The notes: a model not told the origin generated them from the sequence alone. Shown: positions 34,798 to 42,089, numbered from the stretch's first letter. The stretch is DNA of 49,508 nt from Pseudomonadota bacterium (GCA_021781425.1 JAJXWU010000068.1:1-49508), one strand, 5' to 3'. A program made the numbers and translations.

Positions 34798-34838
34798 TTG
34801 ACACGCGTCAAATCGCATCCGATCAAACGCCGGTTTGA
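34798..34838. promoter_or_regulatory. Two inverted repeats in the tdo/E1-alpha divergent promoter region
   Basis: TTGAC-ACGC-GTCAA (34798-34811) and TCAAAC-GCCG-GTTTGA (34823-34838) are perfect-armed inverted repeats with 4-base spacers, centred 26 bp apart. They lie in the 192-bp region between the divergent tryptophan dioxygenase and 2-oxoacid dehydrogenase genes. They are candidate regulator sites for either or both; the regulator is not identified. No clear -10/-35 pair was seen. Confidence 0.4.
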
Positions 34839-34927
34839 ATCCGCACCGGCATGGCTGCTTTTGCGCCCGTCCTTGCCTTGAACGGCGCGGCACGCTTTAC
34901 TAATGCGCTGCCCTGAGGAATTCCGCC

Positions 34928-36013
34928 GTGCCCATCGCCGCGACTTTTGAAATCGAATACCTGCAATACCTGGACGCCGAAGGCAAGCTCGTGCGCAAGG
35001 ACCTGCCCGACTTCGCGCAGGACACCGGGCACATGGTCGAGCTGTACAAACTGATGGCATCGACGCGGGTGTTCGACACCAAGTCGATCGCGCTGCAGCG
35101 CACCGGCAAGCTCGGCACTTATGCCTCCTGCCTCGGCCACGAGGCGACTCACGTCGGTATCGGCAGCGCGATGAGGCCCGAAGACGTGCTGGCGCCGAGC
35201 TACCGCGAATACGGCGCGCAGCTCTACCGCGGTGTGCGCCCGCGCGACGTGTACATGTACTGGGGCGGTGACGAGCGCGGCAACGATTACCAGAACGAGC
35301 CGGCAAAACACGATTTCGCGTGGTCGGTGCCGATTGGTACGCAATGCCTGCACGCCGCCGGCTCGGCGTTGGCGTTCAAGATCCGCAACGAAAAACGCGT
35401 CGCCGTGTGCACCATCGGCGATGGCGGTTCCTCGAAGTCCGATTTCTACGGCGCGATCAACGTCGCCGGCGCGCGCGATCTGCCGCTGGTCGCGGCCATC
35501 GTCAACAACCAATGGGCGATCTCGGTGCCGCGCAAGATCCAGTCGGGCGCCAAGACCCTGGCGCAAAAGGGCATCGCGGCGGGACTGGCGTGCATCCAGG
35601 TCGACGGCAACGACATCATCGCCGTGCGCCAGGCAATGAGCAGCGCCATCGAGCGCGCGCGTAGGGGCGACGGCGGCAGTGTGGTCGAGTGCGTGACCTA
35701 TCGCCTGGGCGATCACACCACCGCCGACGACGCACGCCGCTATCGCGGCAAGGAAGAAGTCGAGGAGGCGTGGAAGAAGGATCCGCTCAAACGCCTGCGC
35801 GTCTGGCTCGAAACGCAAAAAGCGTGGAATCAGAAAATGGAAGATGCGTGGCAGGCCGAATGCGGCGAATGGATGGACAACGAGGTCAACGCCTACCTCG
35901 AAACCAAACCGCAACCGGTCACCGCAATGTTCGACTACACATTCGCCGAATTGCCGGCAGATCTGGCAAGGCAACGCGACGAAGCGCTTGCACTCGAGAA
36001 GGGAGCGCACTGA
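34928..36013 (+). CDS. 2-oxoacid dehydrogenase E1 component, alpha subunit (branched-chain type likely)
   Basis: A 361-residue thiamine-diphosphate decarboxylase subunit. The TPP-binding motif is VCTIGDGGSSKSDFYGAINV followed by the closing IVNNQWA. Substrate-side elements include YASCLGHEATHVGIGSAM, SYREYGAQLYRGV and YRLGDHTTADDARRY, the phosphorylation-loop region. The pattern favours branched-chain 2-oxoacid (or acetoin/pyruvate-like) heterotetrameric E1. GTG start at 34928 follows a GAGGAA site. It overlaps the E1-beta start (TGATG). Closeness to tyrosine and tryptophan catabolism supports a branched-chain amino acid role. Confidence 0.88.
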   Translation: MPIAATFEIEYLQYLDAEGKLVRKDLPDFAQDTGHMVELYKLMASTRVFDTKSIALQRTGKLGTYASCLGHEATHVGIGSAMRPEDVLAPSYREYGAQLYRGVRPRDVYMYWGGDERGNDYQNEPAKHDFAWSVPIGTQCLHAAGSALAFKIRNEKRVAVCTIGDGGSSKSDFYGAINVAGARDLPLVAAIVNNQWAISVPRKIQSGAKTLAQKGIAAGLACIQVDGNDIIAVRQAMSSAIERARRGDGGSVVECVTYRLGDHTTADDARRYRGKEEVEEAWKKDPLKRLRVWLETQKAWNQKMEDAWQAECGEWMDNEVNAYLETKPQPVTAMFDYTFAELPADLARQRDEALALEKGAH

Positions 36014-36993
36014 TGGCCGCAATCACCCTGATCGAAGCGGTCACCCAGGCGCTCGCCCACGAGATGAAGCGCGACCCGTCGGTGGTCGTGCTCGGCGAGG
36101 ACGTCGGCGTCAACGGCGGCGTGTTCCGCGCCACGCAAGGCCTTTCGGAAAAGTTCGGCGAGTGGCGCGTGTTCGACACACCGCTCGACGAAACCACCAT
36201 CGCCGGCGTCACCGTGGGCCTCGCCGCACAGGGCATGAAGCCGGTAGCCGAGGCACAGTTCGAGGGCTTCATCTATCCGATGATGGAACAGATCTGCTGC
36301 CACGCCGCACGCCTGCGCAACCGCACGCGCGGACGCATCACGTGTCCGGCGGTGTTCCGTGCGCCGTGGGGCGGCGGCATCCATGCGCCGGAGCACCACT
36401 CGGAAGCCAACGAACACCTGTTCACGAACGTGCCGGGACTGCGTGTGGTGCTGCCGTCGTCGCCGGCGCGCGCTTACGGCCTCTTGCTCGCCGCGATCCG
36501 CGACCCGGATCCGGTGATCTTCTTCGAGCCCAAGCGCATCTACCGCCAATACAAGGAAGAAGTGCCGGACGACGGCGAGGCGCTGCCGCTGGACGTATGC
36601 TTCGTGCTGCGCGACGGCACCGACATCACGCTCGTCACCTGGGGCGCGCAAGTCAAGGAATCCCTCGAAGCCGCCGATGCGCTGGCGAAGGAAGGCATCA
36701 GCGCCGAGGTGATCGACCTCGCCACGCTGACTCCGCTGGATTTCGACACGATCGCCGAGTCGATCAAGAAAACCGGCCGCTGTGTGATCGTGCATGAAGC
36801 GCCGAAGACCGCCGGCTTCGGCGCCGAGATCGCGGCGCGCATCGCCGAGGAATGCCTGTACGATCTGCTCGCGCCGGTCGCGCGCGTCACCGGCTGGGAT
36901 GTGCACACGCCGCTGTACCGGCTCGAAAACAAGCAATTGCCAAGCACGGCGCGGATCGTTGCCGCGGCGAAACTCACGCTGGCGGCGGGTTGA
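36013..36993 (+). CDS. 2-oxoacid dehydrogenase E1 component, beta subunit
   Basis: A 326-residue transketolase-like partner of E1-alpha. Visible are VVVLGEDVGVNGGVFRATQG, FDTPLDETTIAGVTVGLA, EGFIYPMMEQICCHAARLRN, and APWGGGIHAPEHHSEANEH. The C-terminal domain contains LTPLDFDTIAESIKKTGRCV and HEAPKTAGFGAEIAARI. It contributes the catalytic glutamate and the aminopyrimidine pocket of TPP. The ATG overlaps the alpha-subunit stop, ensuring balanced synthesis. It is followed after two bases by a DUF1304 gene rather than by E2 directly. Confidence 0.92.
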   Translation: MAAITLIEAVTQALAHEMKRDPSVVVLGEDVGVNGGVFRATQGLSEKFGEWRVFDTPLDETTIAGVTVGLAAQGMKPVAEAQFEGFIYPMMEQICCHAARLRNRTRGRITCPAVFRAPWGGGIHAPEHHSEANEHLFTNVPGLRVVLPSSPARAYGLLLAAIRDPDPVIFFEPKRIYRQYKEEVPDDGEALPLDVCFVLRDGTDITLVTWGAQVKESLEAADALAKEGISAEVIDLATLTPLDFDTIAESIKKTGRCVIVHEAPKTAGFGAEIAARIAEECLYDLLAPVARVTGWDVHTPLYRLENKQLPSTARIVAAAKLTLAAG

Positions 36994-36995
36994 AC

Positions 36996-37346
36996 ATGGC
37001 TTTGTTCACCAACATCCTGATCGGCATCGTCGCGGCATTGCACGCCTGGTTCCTGGTGCTGGAAATGTTTCTCTGGGACAAGCCGGCGGGACGCCGCGTG
37101 TTCCGACTCACGCCGGAATTTTCCGCCGCCTCGAAAACGCTGGCAGCCAATCAGGGCCTGTACAACGGCTTTCTTGTCGCCGGTTTGGTCTGGGGACTCG
37201 CCAGCGACGATTTCCACGTCAAGATTTTCTTTCTCGCATGCGTGATCGCGGCCGGCGTCTTCGGCGCCTGGACGATCCATCGCAAGGTTTTCTTCGTGCA
37301 GGCACTGCCGGCCATCGTCGCCCTGATCCTGCTGCATCTGCCCTGA
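36996..37346 (+). CDS. DUF1304 family integral membrane protein
   Basis: A 116-residue protein with four hydrophobic segments. It matches the DUF1304 pattern: ALHAWFLVLEMFLWDKPAG, FSAASKTLAANQGLYNGFL, GLVWGLAS and WTIHRKVFFVQALPAIVALI. Function of the family is unknown. It starts two bases after the E1-beta stop and ends seven bases before the E2 start, so it must be on the same transcript. A link to the dehydrogenase complex or to its substrate is possible, but this could equally be an insertion into the operon. No ribosome site stronger than GGCGGG is visible. Confidence 0.88.
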   Translation: MALFTNILIGIVAALHAWFLVLEMFLWDKPAGRRVFRLTPEFSAASKTLAANQGLYNGFLVAGLVWGLASDDFHVKIFFLACVIAAGVFGAWTIHRKVFFVQALPAIVALILLHLP

Positions 37347-37353
37347 GGTTGCC

Positions 37354-38748
37354 ATGTTGAACATCAAGACTTTTCACCTGCCTGATCTCGGCGAAGGCCT
37401 TCCCGACGCCACCATCGTCGAATGGCTGGTCAAGGAAGGCGACAGCATCAAGCTCGATGCGCCGCTGGTATCGATGGAAACCGCCAAGGCAGTGGTCGAG
37501 GTGCCCTCGCCCTATACCGGCAAGGTTCTCAAGATGCACGGCAAGGCCGGGGACGTGATCGACACCGGTGCGGCACTGGCCGAGTTCGAGCTCGATCCGA
37601 ACGCAAAGCAGCGCGCCGAGAATGCGGCGGGCGGACATCATCACGCTTCAGCGCCCAAGGCGGTGCCGCCACCCTCACCCCAGCCCTCTCTCGCCAGCGG
37701 GACAGGGAGCGAAAACACGACGCGCACGGAAACCTTGCGCGAGGACGAAGGCACCGTGGTCGGGGCTATGGTGTCCGGCAATCAGGTCATCGTCGAGCAA
37801 GCCGCCAGCGTCGGCGGTGTGAAGGCGGTGCCCGCCGTGCGCGCAACGGCGCGCAAGCTCGGCGTGGATTTGTCGCGCGTCACGGCCACCGGCGCGGATG
37901 GCGCGGTCACCATGCAGGATGTGAAGAATGCCGCCGCGGCGGGTACGGCAAGACCGACACCCTCACCCCAACCCTCTCCCGCCAGCGGGAGAGGGGGAAC
38001 AGCGCCACGCACTTCGCCTCTCCCGCTGGCGGGTGAGGGCGGTGCAAGAACCGCATTATCGGCTTCCGGCAAACCGATGCGCACCGCGCCGCCCGCCGCG
38101 AACCTCGTCTACGGCCAGCCCGACCAGCTCAAGGGCGTGCGCCGCAACATGGCGCGGGTCATGGCCGACGCGCATGCGAATGTCGTACCGACGACGATTG
38201 TGGACGACGCCGACCTGCACGCCTGGATCGGCAAGCAGGACATCACCGCACGCCTGATCCGCGCTATCGTCGCCGCGTGCAAGGCGGTACCCGCATTGAA
38301 CGCGTGGTTCGACGGCAAGAACCTCACCCGCACCCTGCATCCGCACGTGGACATCGGTATCGCCGTGGATACCGAGGACGGCCTGTTCGTACCGGCATTG
38401 CGCAACGCCGACGTGCTCGACGGCGCCGGCATCCGCGCGGCGGTCAAGCGTCTGCGCGCGCAGGTAGAGGATCGCTCGATTCCGGCATCGGAACTTTCCG
38501 GCTACACCATCAGCCTGTCCAATTTCGGCATGTTTGCCGGCCGCTACGCTTCCCCCGTGGTGGTGCCGCCGTGTGTGGCCATTGTCGGCGCAGGCAAGCT
38601 CAGCCACGATGTCGTCGCCGTGATCGGCGGCATCGAAGTGCACCGGCGCATGCCGATCTCGCTCACCTTCGATCATCGCGCCAGCACCGGCGGCGAGGCG
38701 GCGCGATTCCTGAAGGCATTGCTGGACGATCTCGCTCTTCCGCATTGA
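37354..38748 (+). CDS. 2-oxoacid dehydrogenase E2 component (dihydrolipoamide acyltransferase)
   Basis: A 464-residue acyltransferase. Lipoyl domain at residues 1-85 with the lipoylated Lys45 in SMETAKAVVEV. E1/E3-binding domain at about 157-193 (VPAVRATARKLGVDL, TATGADGAVTMQDV). Catalytic domain at about 250-464. The active-site His441 is present, but the usual HRxxDG reads HRASTGG, so Thr445 replaces Asp. Both interdomain linkers contain REP-derived residues (PSPQPSLASGTG at about 107-118; PSPQPSPASGRGG and SPLPLAGEGGA at about 203-231). An E3 is not in the window. Branched-chain substrate is likely but not certain. Confidence 0.9.
   Translation: MLNIKTFHLPDLGEGLPDATIVEWLVKEGDSIKLDAPLVSMETAKAVVEVPSPYTGKVLKMHGKAGDVIDTGAALAEFELDPNAKQRAENAAGGHHHASAPKAVPPPSPQPSLASGTGSENTTRTETLREDEGTVVGAMVSGNQVIVEQAASVGGVKAVPAVRATARKLGVDLSRVTATGADGAVTMQDVKNAAAAGTARPTPSPQPSPASGRGGTAPRTSPLPLAGEGGARTALSASGKPMRTAPPAANLVYGQPDQLKGVRRNMARVMADAHANVVPTTIVDDADLHAWIGKQDITARLIRAIVAACKAVPALNAWFDGKNLTRTLHPHVDIGIAVDTEDGLFVPALRNADVLDGAGIRAAVKRLRAQVEDRSIPASELSGYTISLSNFGMFAGRYASPVVVPPCVAIVGAGKLSHDVVAVIGGIEVHRRMPISLTFDHRASTGGEAARFLKALLDDLALPH
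37671..37709. repeat. REP-type element inside the E2 gene (copy B, degenerate)
   Basis: ACCCTCACCCCAGCCCTCTC continues into TCGCCAGCGGGACAGGGA, a REP head and a partly decayed palindrome. It lies in the linker between lipoyl and E1/E3-binding domains and is read in frame as PSPQPSLASGTGS. Base changes in the stem compared with other copies suggest an older insertion. Confidence 0.7.
37959..38043. repeat. Inverted pair of REP-type elements inside the E2 gene (copies C and D)
   Basis: Copy C (37959-37997) is ACCCTCACCCCAACCCTCTC followed by CCGCCAGCGGGAGAGGGGG. Copy D (38017-38043) is the reverse-oriented CCTCTCCCGCTGGCGGGTG with AGGGCGGT. The 19-bp spacing makes a REP doublet able to form a large hairpin. 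The pair is read through in frame in the linker between the E1/E3-binding and catalytic domains. Confidence 0.8.
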
Positions 38749-39128
38749 TGCACAAGAGCCGCATCAGCGCCTTCGTCATCGACTGCAAAGTCGACGACTT
38801 GGACACGGCGACGAAATTCTGGAGCCGCGCGCTCGGCCGCGCCGTCGCCAATCCGGACCAGGACGGCGACGGCCGATACGCGGAACTCGCCACCGACGCG
38901 GATGAGCCCTTTCTGCTGCTGCAAAAGGTCGATCACGATGCGCGCATCCATCTGGACATCGAGACTGACGATCTCGACGGCGAAGTCGCGCGCCTGGAAG
39001 CGCTTGGCGCGAAACGCATCCAATTCGTCAAGCGCTGGTGGGTGATGCAGGCGCCGACCGGGCACCGGTTTTGTGTGGTGCGGAAGCCGCCAGCGAAATC
39101 GGCAGCCCGTTTCACCGCCTGGGACTGA
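38748..39128 (+). CDS. VOC (glyoxalase-like) superfamily protein
   Basis: A 126-residue single vicinal-oxygen-chelate protein. It begins ISAFVIDCKVDDLDTATKFW, a typical first beta-alpha unit. Then come FLLLQKVDHDARIHLDIETD and VARLEALGAKRIQFVKRWWV, ending in TGHRFCVVRKP. The metal-site His in IHLDIE is present, but a full ligand set cannot be confirmed. Its ATG overlaps the E2 stop (TGATG at 38746-38750), so it is the last gene of the dehydrogenase operon. Role unknown. Similar proteins are annotated as glyoxalase/bleomycin-resistance-like, which says little about function. Confidence 0.82.
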   Translation: MHKSRISAFVIDCKVDDLDTATKFWSRALGRAVANPDQDGDGRYAELATDADEPFLLLQKVDHDARIHLDIETDDLDGEVARLEALGAKRIQFVKRWWVMQAPTGHRFCVVRKPPAKSAARFTAWD

Positions 39129-39134
39129 AATCCG

Positions 39135-39256
39135 CCTCTCCCGCTGGCGGGAGAGGCCGGCGCGCGCAGCGCGCCGGGTGAGGGTGGTATTCATACTGAC
39201 CCTGCAAGACCACCCTCATCCGCCTTCGGCACCTTCTCCCGCCAGCGGGAGAAGGG
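39135..39256. repeat. Head-to-head pair of REP-type elements between convergent genes
   Basis: The first unit (39135-39189) is CCTCTCCCGCTGGCGGGAGA, then the GC hairpin GGCGCGCGCAGCGCGCC, then GGGTGAGGGTGGT. The second (39210-39256) is the opposite orientation: CCACCCTCATCC, the inner hairpin GCCTTCGGC, then TTCTCCCGCCAGCGGGAGAA. They occupy nearly all the space between the VOC gene and trpS, which end toward each other. A bidirectional transcription end is likely. Confidence 0.85.
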
Positions 39257-39261
39257 AAAAC

Positions 39262-40482
39262 TCAAGCGTTCACCAATCCCGCCATCGCCTCGCGCGCTGC
39301 TGCCATCGCGGCTTTCGGATCGGCAAATCCGCCTTTTTCGGCCAGCACGGTTTTTTTCGCATCCACAACCTTGAACGCAAAAGCACCCGCATCGCGGAAT
39401 ACAACGGGTTGCAGCGCGGGCTTGCCGACTTTGGCAGTATCGAAGCCGATCGGCGCGATTGATTGCGGTTTTATGCGCAGATCGCGCAGCCCCACCGCTT
39501 CCCGAAGGCGCGCAACGAACGGCCGCGCCAGTTCGCGCGCCTTCTTCGCGCCGGCCTGCAAGGCTTCCTCGATGTGCCCCGGCTTGGCGATCAGCGCGTC
39601 GTATTTTTCGCGCATGGGCGCGAGTTCCGCATTCACGCGCTCGAACACCTTCTGTTTCGCATCGCCCCAGCCGATGCCGTCGGCGAACGCTTTGCGCATC
39701 GCCGCGGTTTCATTCACATTTGCGAACGCCTGATAGATCGCGAAAATGTTGGATTCGTCCGGATTCTTCGGCTCGCCCGGCGCCTGCGAATTGGTGACGA
39801 TGCCGAGAATCGCCTTGCGCAACTCTTTTTCCGGCAGCCACAGCGGAATCGCGTTGTCGTAACTCTTGCTCATCTTGCGGCCATCAGTGCCGGGCAGCGT
39901 CGCGACGCTTTCCTCGATCGCCGCCGCGGGCAGCGCGAAATATTCGCAACCGTAGATATGGTTGAAGCGCTGACCGATATCCCGCGCCATCTCGATGTGC
40001 TGCACCTGGTCGCGGCCGACCGGCACCTTGTTCGCGTTGAAGATGAGGATGTCCGCCGCCATCAGCACCGGATACATGTACAGGCCGGCGGTCACGCCGG
40101 CGTCGGCATCTTCGCCGACGGCGCGATTGGCGTCGGTCGCAGCCTTGTAGGCGTGCGCGCGATTGAGCAGACCCTTGGCGGTGACGCAGGTCAGCAGCCA
40201 CGTCAGCTCCGGGATTTCGGGAATGTCGGACTGCCGGTAGAAATATACTTTTTCCGGATCCAAGCCTGCGGCCAGCCAGCTCGCGGCAATTTCCAGCGTG
40301 GAGCGCTGCACTCGCGCCGGATCGTCGCACTTGACCAGGGCGTGGTAATCGGCGAGGAAGTAGAACGATTCCACGTTCGCATCGCGGCTGGCCGCGATCG
40401 CCGGACGAATCGCACCGACGTAGTTGCCCAGATGCGGCGTGCCGGTGGTGGTGATGCCGGTGAGGATGCGGGTTTTCGACAC
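39262..40482 (-). CDS. trpS: Tryptophan-tRNA ligase with C-terminal extension
   Basis: A 406-residue class Ic tRNA synthetase. The nucleotide motif appears as GTTTGTPHLGNYVGAI (HIGH equivalent PHLGN) and KMSKS is at 203-207 in TDGRKMSKSYDN. AGLYMYPVLMAADILIF and VPVGRDQVQHIEMARDI are standard. Bacterial TrpRS is about 330-350 residues; here about 70 extra residues follow AREL, including FRDAGAFAFKVVDAKKTVLA and GGFADPKAAMAAAREAM, which resembles a small DUF1508-like fold. Start is GTG at 40482, one base after the ccdB stop, with AAGG eight bases upstream. It may therefore depend on transcription through ccdAB. Confidence 0.94.
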   Translation of the reverse strand: MSKTRILTGITTTGTPHLGNYVGAIRPAIAASRDANVESFYFLADYHALVKCDDPARVQRSTLEIAASWLAAGLDPEKVYFYRQSDIPEIPELTWLLTCVTAKGLLNRAHAYKAATDANRAVGEDADAGVTAGLYMYPVLMAADILIFNANKVPVGRDQVQHIEMARDIGQRFNHIYGCEYFALPAAAIEESVATLPGTDGRKMSKSYDNAIPLWLPEKELRKAILGIVTNSQAPGEPKNPDESNIFAIYQAFANVNETAAMRKAFADGIGWGDAKQKVFERVNAELAPMREKYDALIAKPGHIEEALQAGAKKARELARPFVARLREAVGLRDLRIKPQSIAPIGFDTAKVGKPALQPVVFRDAGAFAFKVVDAKKTVLAEKGGFADPKAAMAAAREAMAGLVNA

Positions 40483-40483
40483 G

Positions 40484-40804
40484 TCAAATACCTTCGAACA
40501 GAAAATTCATTGCTCGCACGATGGTGTTGCGCTGAGCTTCGATATTGGTTTCACGTTTGCGCAAAACCGCGGCCGGAACCGCACCCAGCTCCGGCGTATA
40601 CATGACGTACGACTCCGCGCCGACTTCCAGAACCGGGATCAGCGTTTGCGCAAGCTTGTTCTTGACGACGGACGGTTTGCCCAATGGAACGACGACGCAG
40701 GTATGCAGGCCACTCAACAAATCCGATTGCACGACCAGAAAAAACGGGAACCGCCGCGCTGTATGTGAACTCTCGTTGCGGAATACGTCGAACCGTCGAA
40801 TCAC
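40484..40804 (-). CDS. ccdB: CcdB-family toxin
   Basis: A 106-residue protein of the CcdB/MazF fold. It shows RFDVFRNESSHTARRFPFFL, VVQSDLLSGLHTCVVVPL and QTLIPVLEVGAESYVMYTPE. It also has LRKRETNIEAQRNTIVRAMN and ends FLFEGI. CcdB poisons DNA gyrase. In the E. coli F-plasmid protein the tail Trp-Gly-Ile matters for activity; here the Trp position is Glu while Gly-Ile is kept. Start GTG 40804 overlaps the ccdA stop (GTGA). Longer in-frame starts at 40807 and 40828 are less likely. It runs directly into trpS. Confidence 0.88.
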   Translation of the reverse strand: MIRRFDVFRNESSHTARRFPFFLVVQSDLLSGLHTCVVVPLGKPSVVKNKLAQTLIPVLEVGAESYVMYTPELGAVPAAVLRKRETNIEAQRNTIVRAMNFLFEGI

Positions 40805-41037
40805 CACGTTCGGAACTCCTCGTTCCACATTCCGTGTTCTTCAATGTGCCGGTTGTACGCCTCGATCGCGTCGCGATTGTCGCGCAACCACTGCTCGGCG
40901 CGTCGTTGGCGCACGACTTCGGTCAGGCGCTGCTCGAGCTCGGCCGACAAGTTGATTCCGAACTCGCGGGCATCCGCCAGAAGATCGCTGTTGATGCTCA
41001 CGTTAGTGGGTTTCTTGAGTGCGGTCGAACGGCTCAT
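40801..41037 (-). CDS. ccdA: CcdA-family antitoxin
   Basis: A 78-residue antitoxin. The N-terminal ribbon-helix-helix is TALKKPTNVSINSDLLADAREFG. The C-terminal toxin-binding helix contains AEQWLRDNRDAIEAYNRHIE and ends MWNEEFRTW, like the W-ending tail of CcdA. ATG 41037 is preceded by GAGGTG and gives the usual length. The upstream region 41047-41071 has two palindromes that could be its operator. It overlaps ccdB by four bases. It neutralises CcdB and with it should repress the promoter. Confidence 0.87.
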   Translation of the reverse strand: MSRSTALKKPTNVSINSDLLADAREFGINLSAELEQRLTEVVRQRRAEQWLRDNRDAIEAYNRHIEEHGMWNEEFRTW

Positions 41038-41046
41038 GGCACACCT

Positions 41047-41071
41047 CGCATGCGCAGCATTTATGCGCATA
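41047..41071 (-). promoter_or_regulatory. Candidate ccdAB operator
   Basis: Two perfect palindromes, CGCATGCG (41047-41054) and TATGCGCATA (41062-41071), share a direct repeat ATGCGCA (41050-41056 and 41063-41069). They lie 10-35 bases before the ccdA ATG, the expected place for autoregulation by a ribbon-helix-helix antitoxin. No convincing -10/-35 pair was assigned. Confidence 0.4.
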
Positions 41072-41168
41072 GGCTATACCGCATCGATCTGCACCGCAAG
41101 CGTAACCCCGCCCGGAACTCCGCCGCGTTGCATACCCCATCGTTCTTCCCGTCACGATGGAGCTTTCC

Positions 41169-42005
41169 ATGAAAACCCTGCTTGCGCTTGCCGTTGTCGC
41201 TTCGTTGTCCGTTTCCGCCACTGCCCATGCCGGCATGCTGGTCGATGTCAGCGTGATCGACCGCGATACCGGCACCACCCTGCCCGCCTATCAGCACGAC
41301 GGAAAACTCTACATCGCCGGCATGCCAGGTCATCGCTATGGCGTGCGCCTGACGAATCGCAGCGGCCAGCGCGTGCTGGCCGTGCTGTCAGTGGATGGAG
41401 TGAATGCAATTTCTGGCGAAACCGCGAGCCCGGATCAATCTGGTTATGTTCTTGGCGCATTCGATTCCACCGAAGTTGATGGCTGGCGCAAGAGCCTGGC
41501 GCAGATCGCGCAATTCAACTTCACCGCGCTGTCGAATAGCTACGCTGCGCGCACCGGGCGGCCCGCCAATGTCGGCGTGATCGGCGTGGCCGTGTTCCGC
41601 GAAAAGCCACCGGTCTGGCGCCAGGGCAACGTACCTAACAAGATCAGCGCCGAAGCGCCGCTCGCCGATCGTTATTCCCCTGCGCACTCGACTGCGACTC
41701 CCGCAGCGCCTTCTTCGGACATGGCACGCGCCAAGGCGGAAGGCGCCGCGCCGGCGATGGCGCAGGCCATGCGCCCGATTCCGGCGCCGCAGGAACCGCT
41801 GGGCACCGGCCACGGCGCGCGCGAACGCTCCGAGGTGCGCTACACGCAATTCGTGCGCGCCAGCACGCAGCCGGACGAGATCGATTCGATCTGGTACGAC
41901 AGTTGGCGCAACCTCGTCGCGCGCGGCGTGATTCCGGCGCCACGTCCGCTTGCGCGCGAACCGCAACCGTTTCCGAACCGCTTCGTGCCGGATCCGGCCG
42001 ACTAG
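41169..42005 (+). CDS. Exported hypothetical protein
   Basis: A 278-residue protein with a Sec signal peptide (MKTLLALAVVASLSVSATAHA). The mature part begins GMLVDVSVIDRDTGTTLPAY and has GHRYGVRLTNRSGQRVLAVL with VDGVNAISGETA, an immunoglobulin-like beta pattern seen in several uncharacterised periplasmic proteins. The middle (about 165-210) is Ala/Pro-rich and low complexity. The end contains RASTQPDEIDSIWYDSWRNL. ATG 41169 is preferred to ATG 41157 because GGAGC precedes it. No known enzyme motif. It stands alone upstream of a secreted metalloprotease on the same strand. Confidence 0.75.
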   Translation: MKTLLALAVVASLSVSATAHAGMLVDVSVIDRDTGTTLPAYQHDGKLYIAGMPGHRYGVRLTNRSGQRVLAVLSVDGVNAISGETASPDQSGYVLGAFDSTEVDGWRKSLAQIAQFNFTALSNSYAARTGRPANVGVIGVAVFREKPPVWRQGNVPNKISAEAPLADRYSPAHSTATPAAPSSDMARAKAEGAAPAMAQAMRPIPAPQEPLGTGHGARERSEVRYTQFVRASTQPDEIDSIWYDSWRNLVARGVIPAPRPLAREPQPFPNRFVPDPAD

Positions 42006-42089
42006 TGCCGGACTGCCAAATCCTTCACATGCGTTTATCGCACCGCAGGAATAGACTGGCGGCACCTTGCCCTACGACGGGTGTCAGCC

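Noticed and set aside
37671-38043. Possible CRISPR-like repeats
   Set aside because: Repeats are few, palindromic, in both orientations and irregularly spaced, and are shared with intergenic REP copies. They are REP elements.
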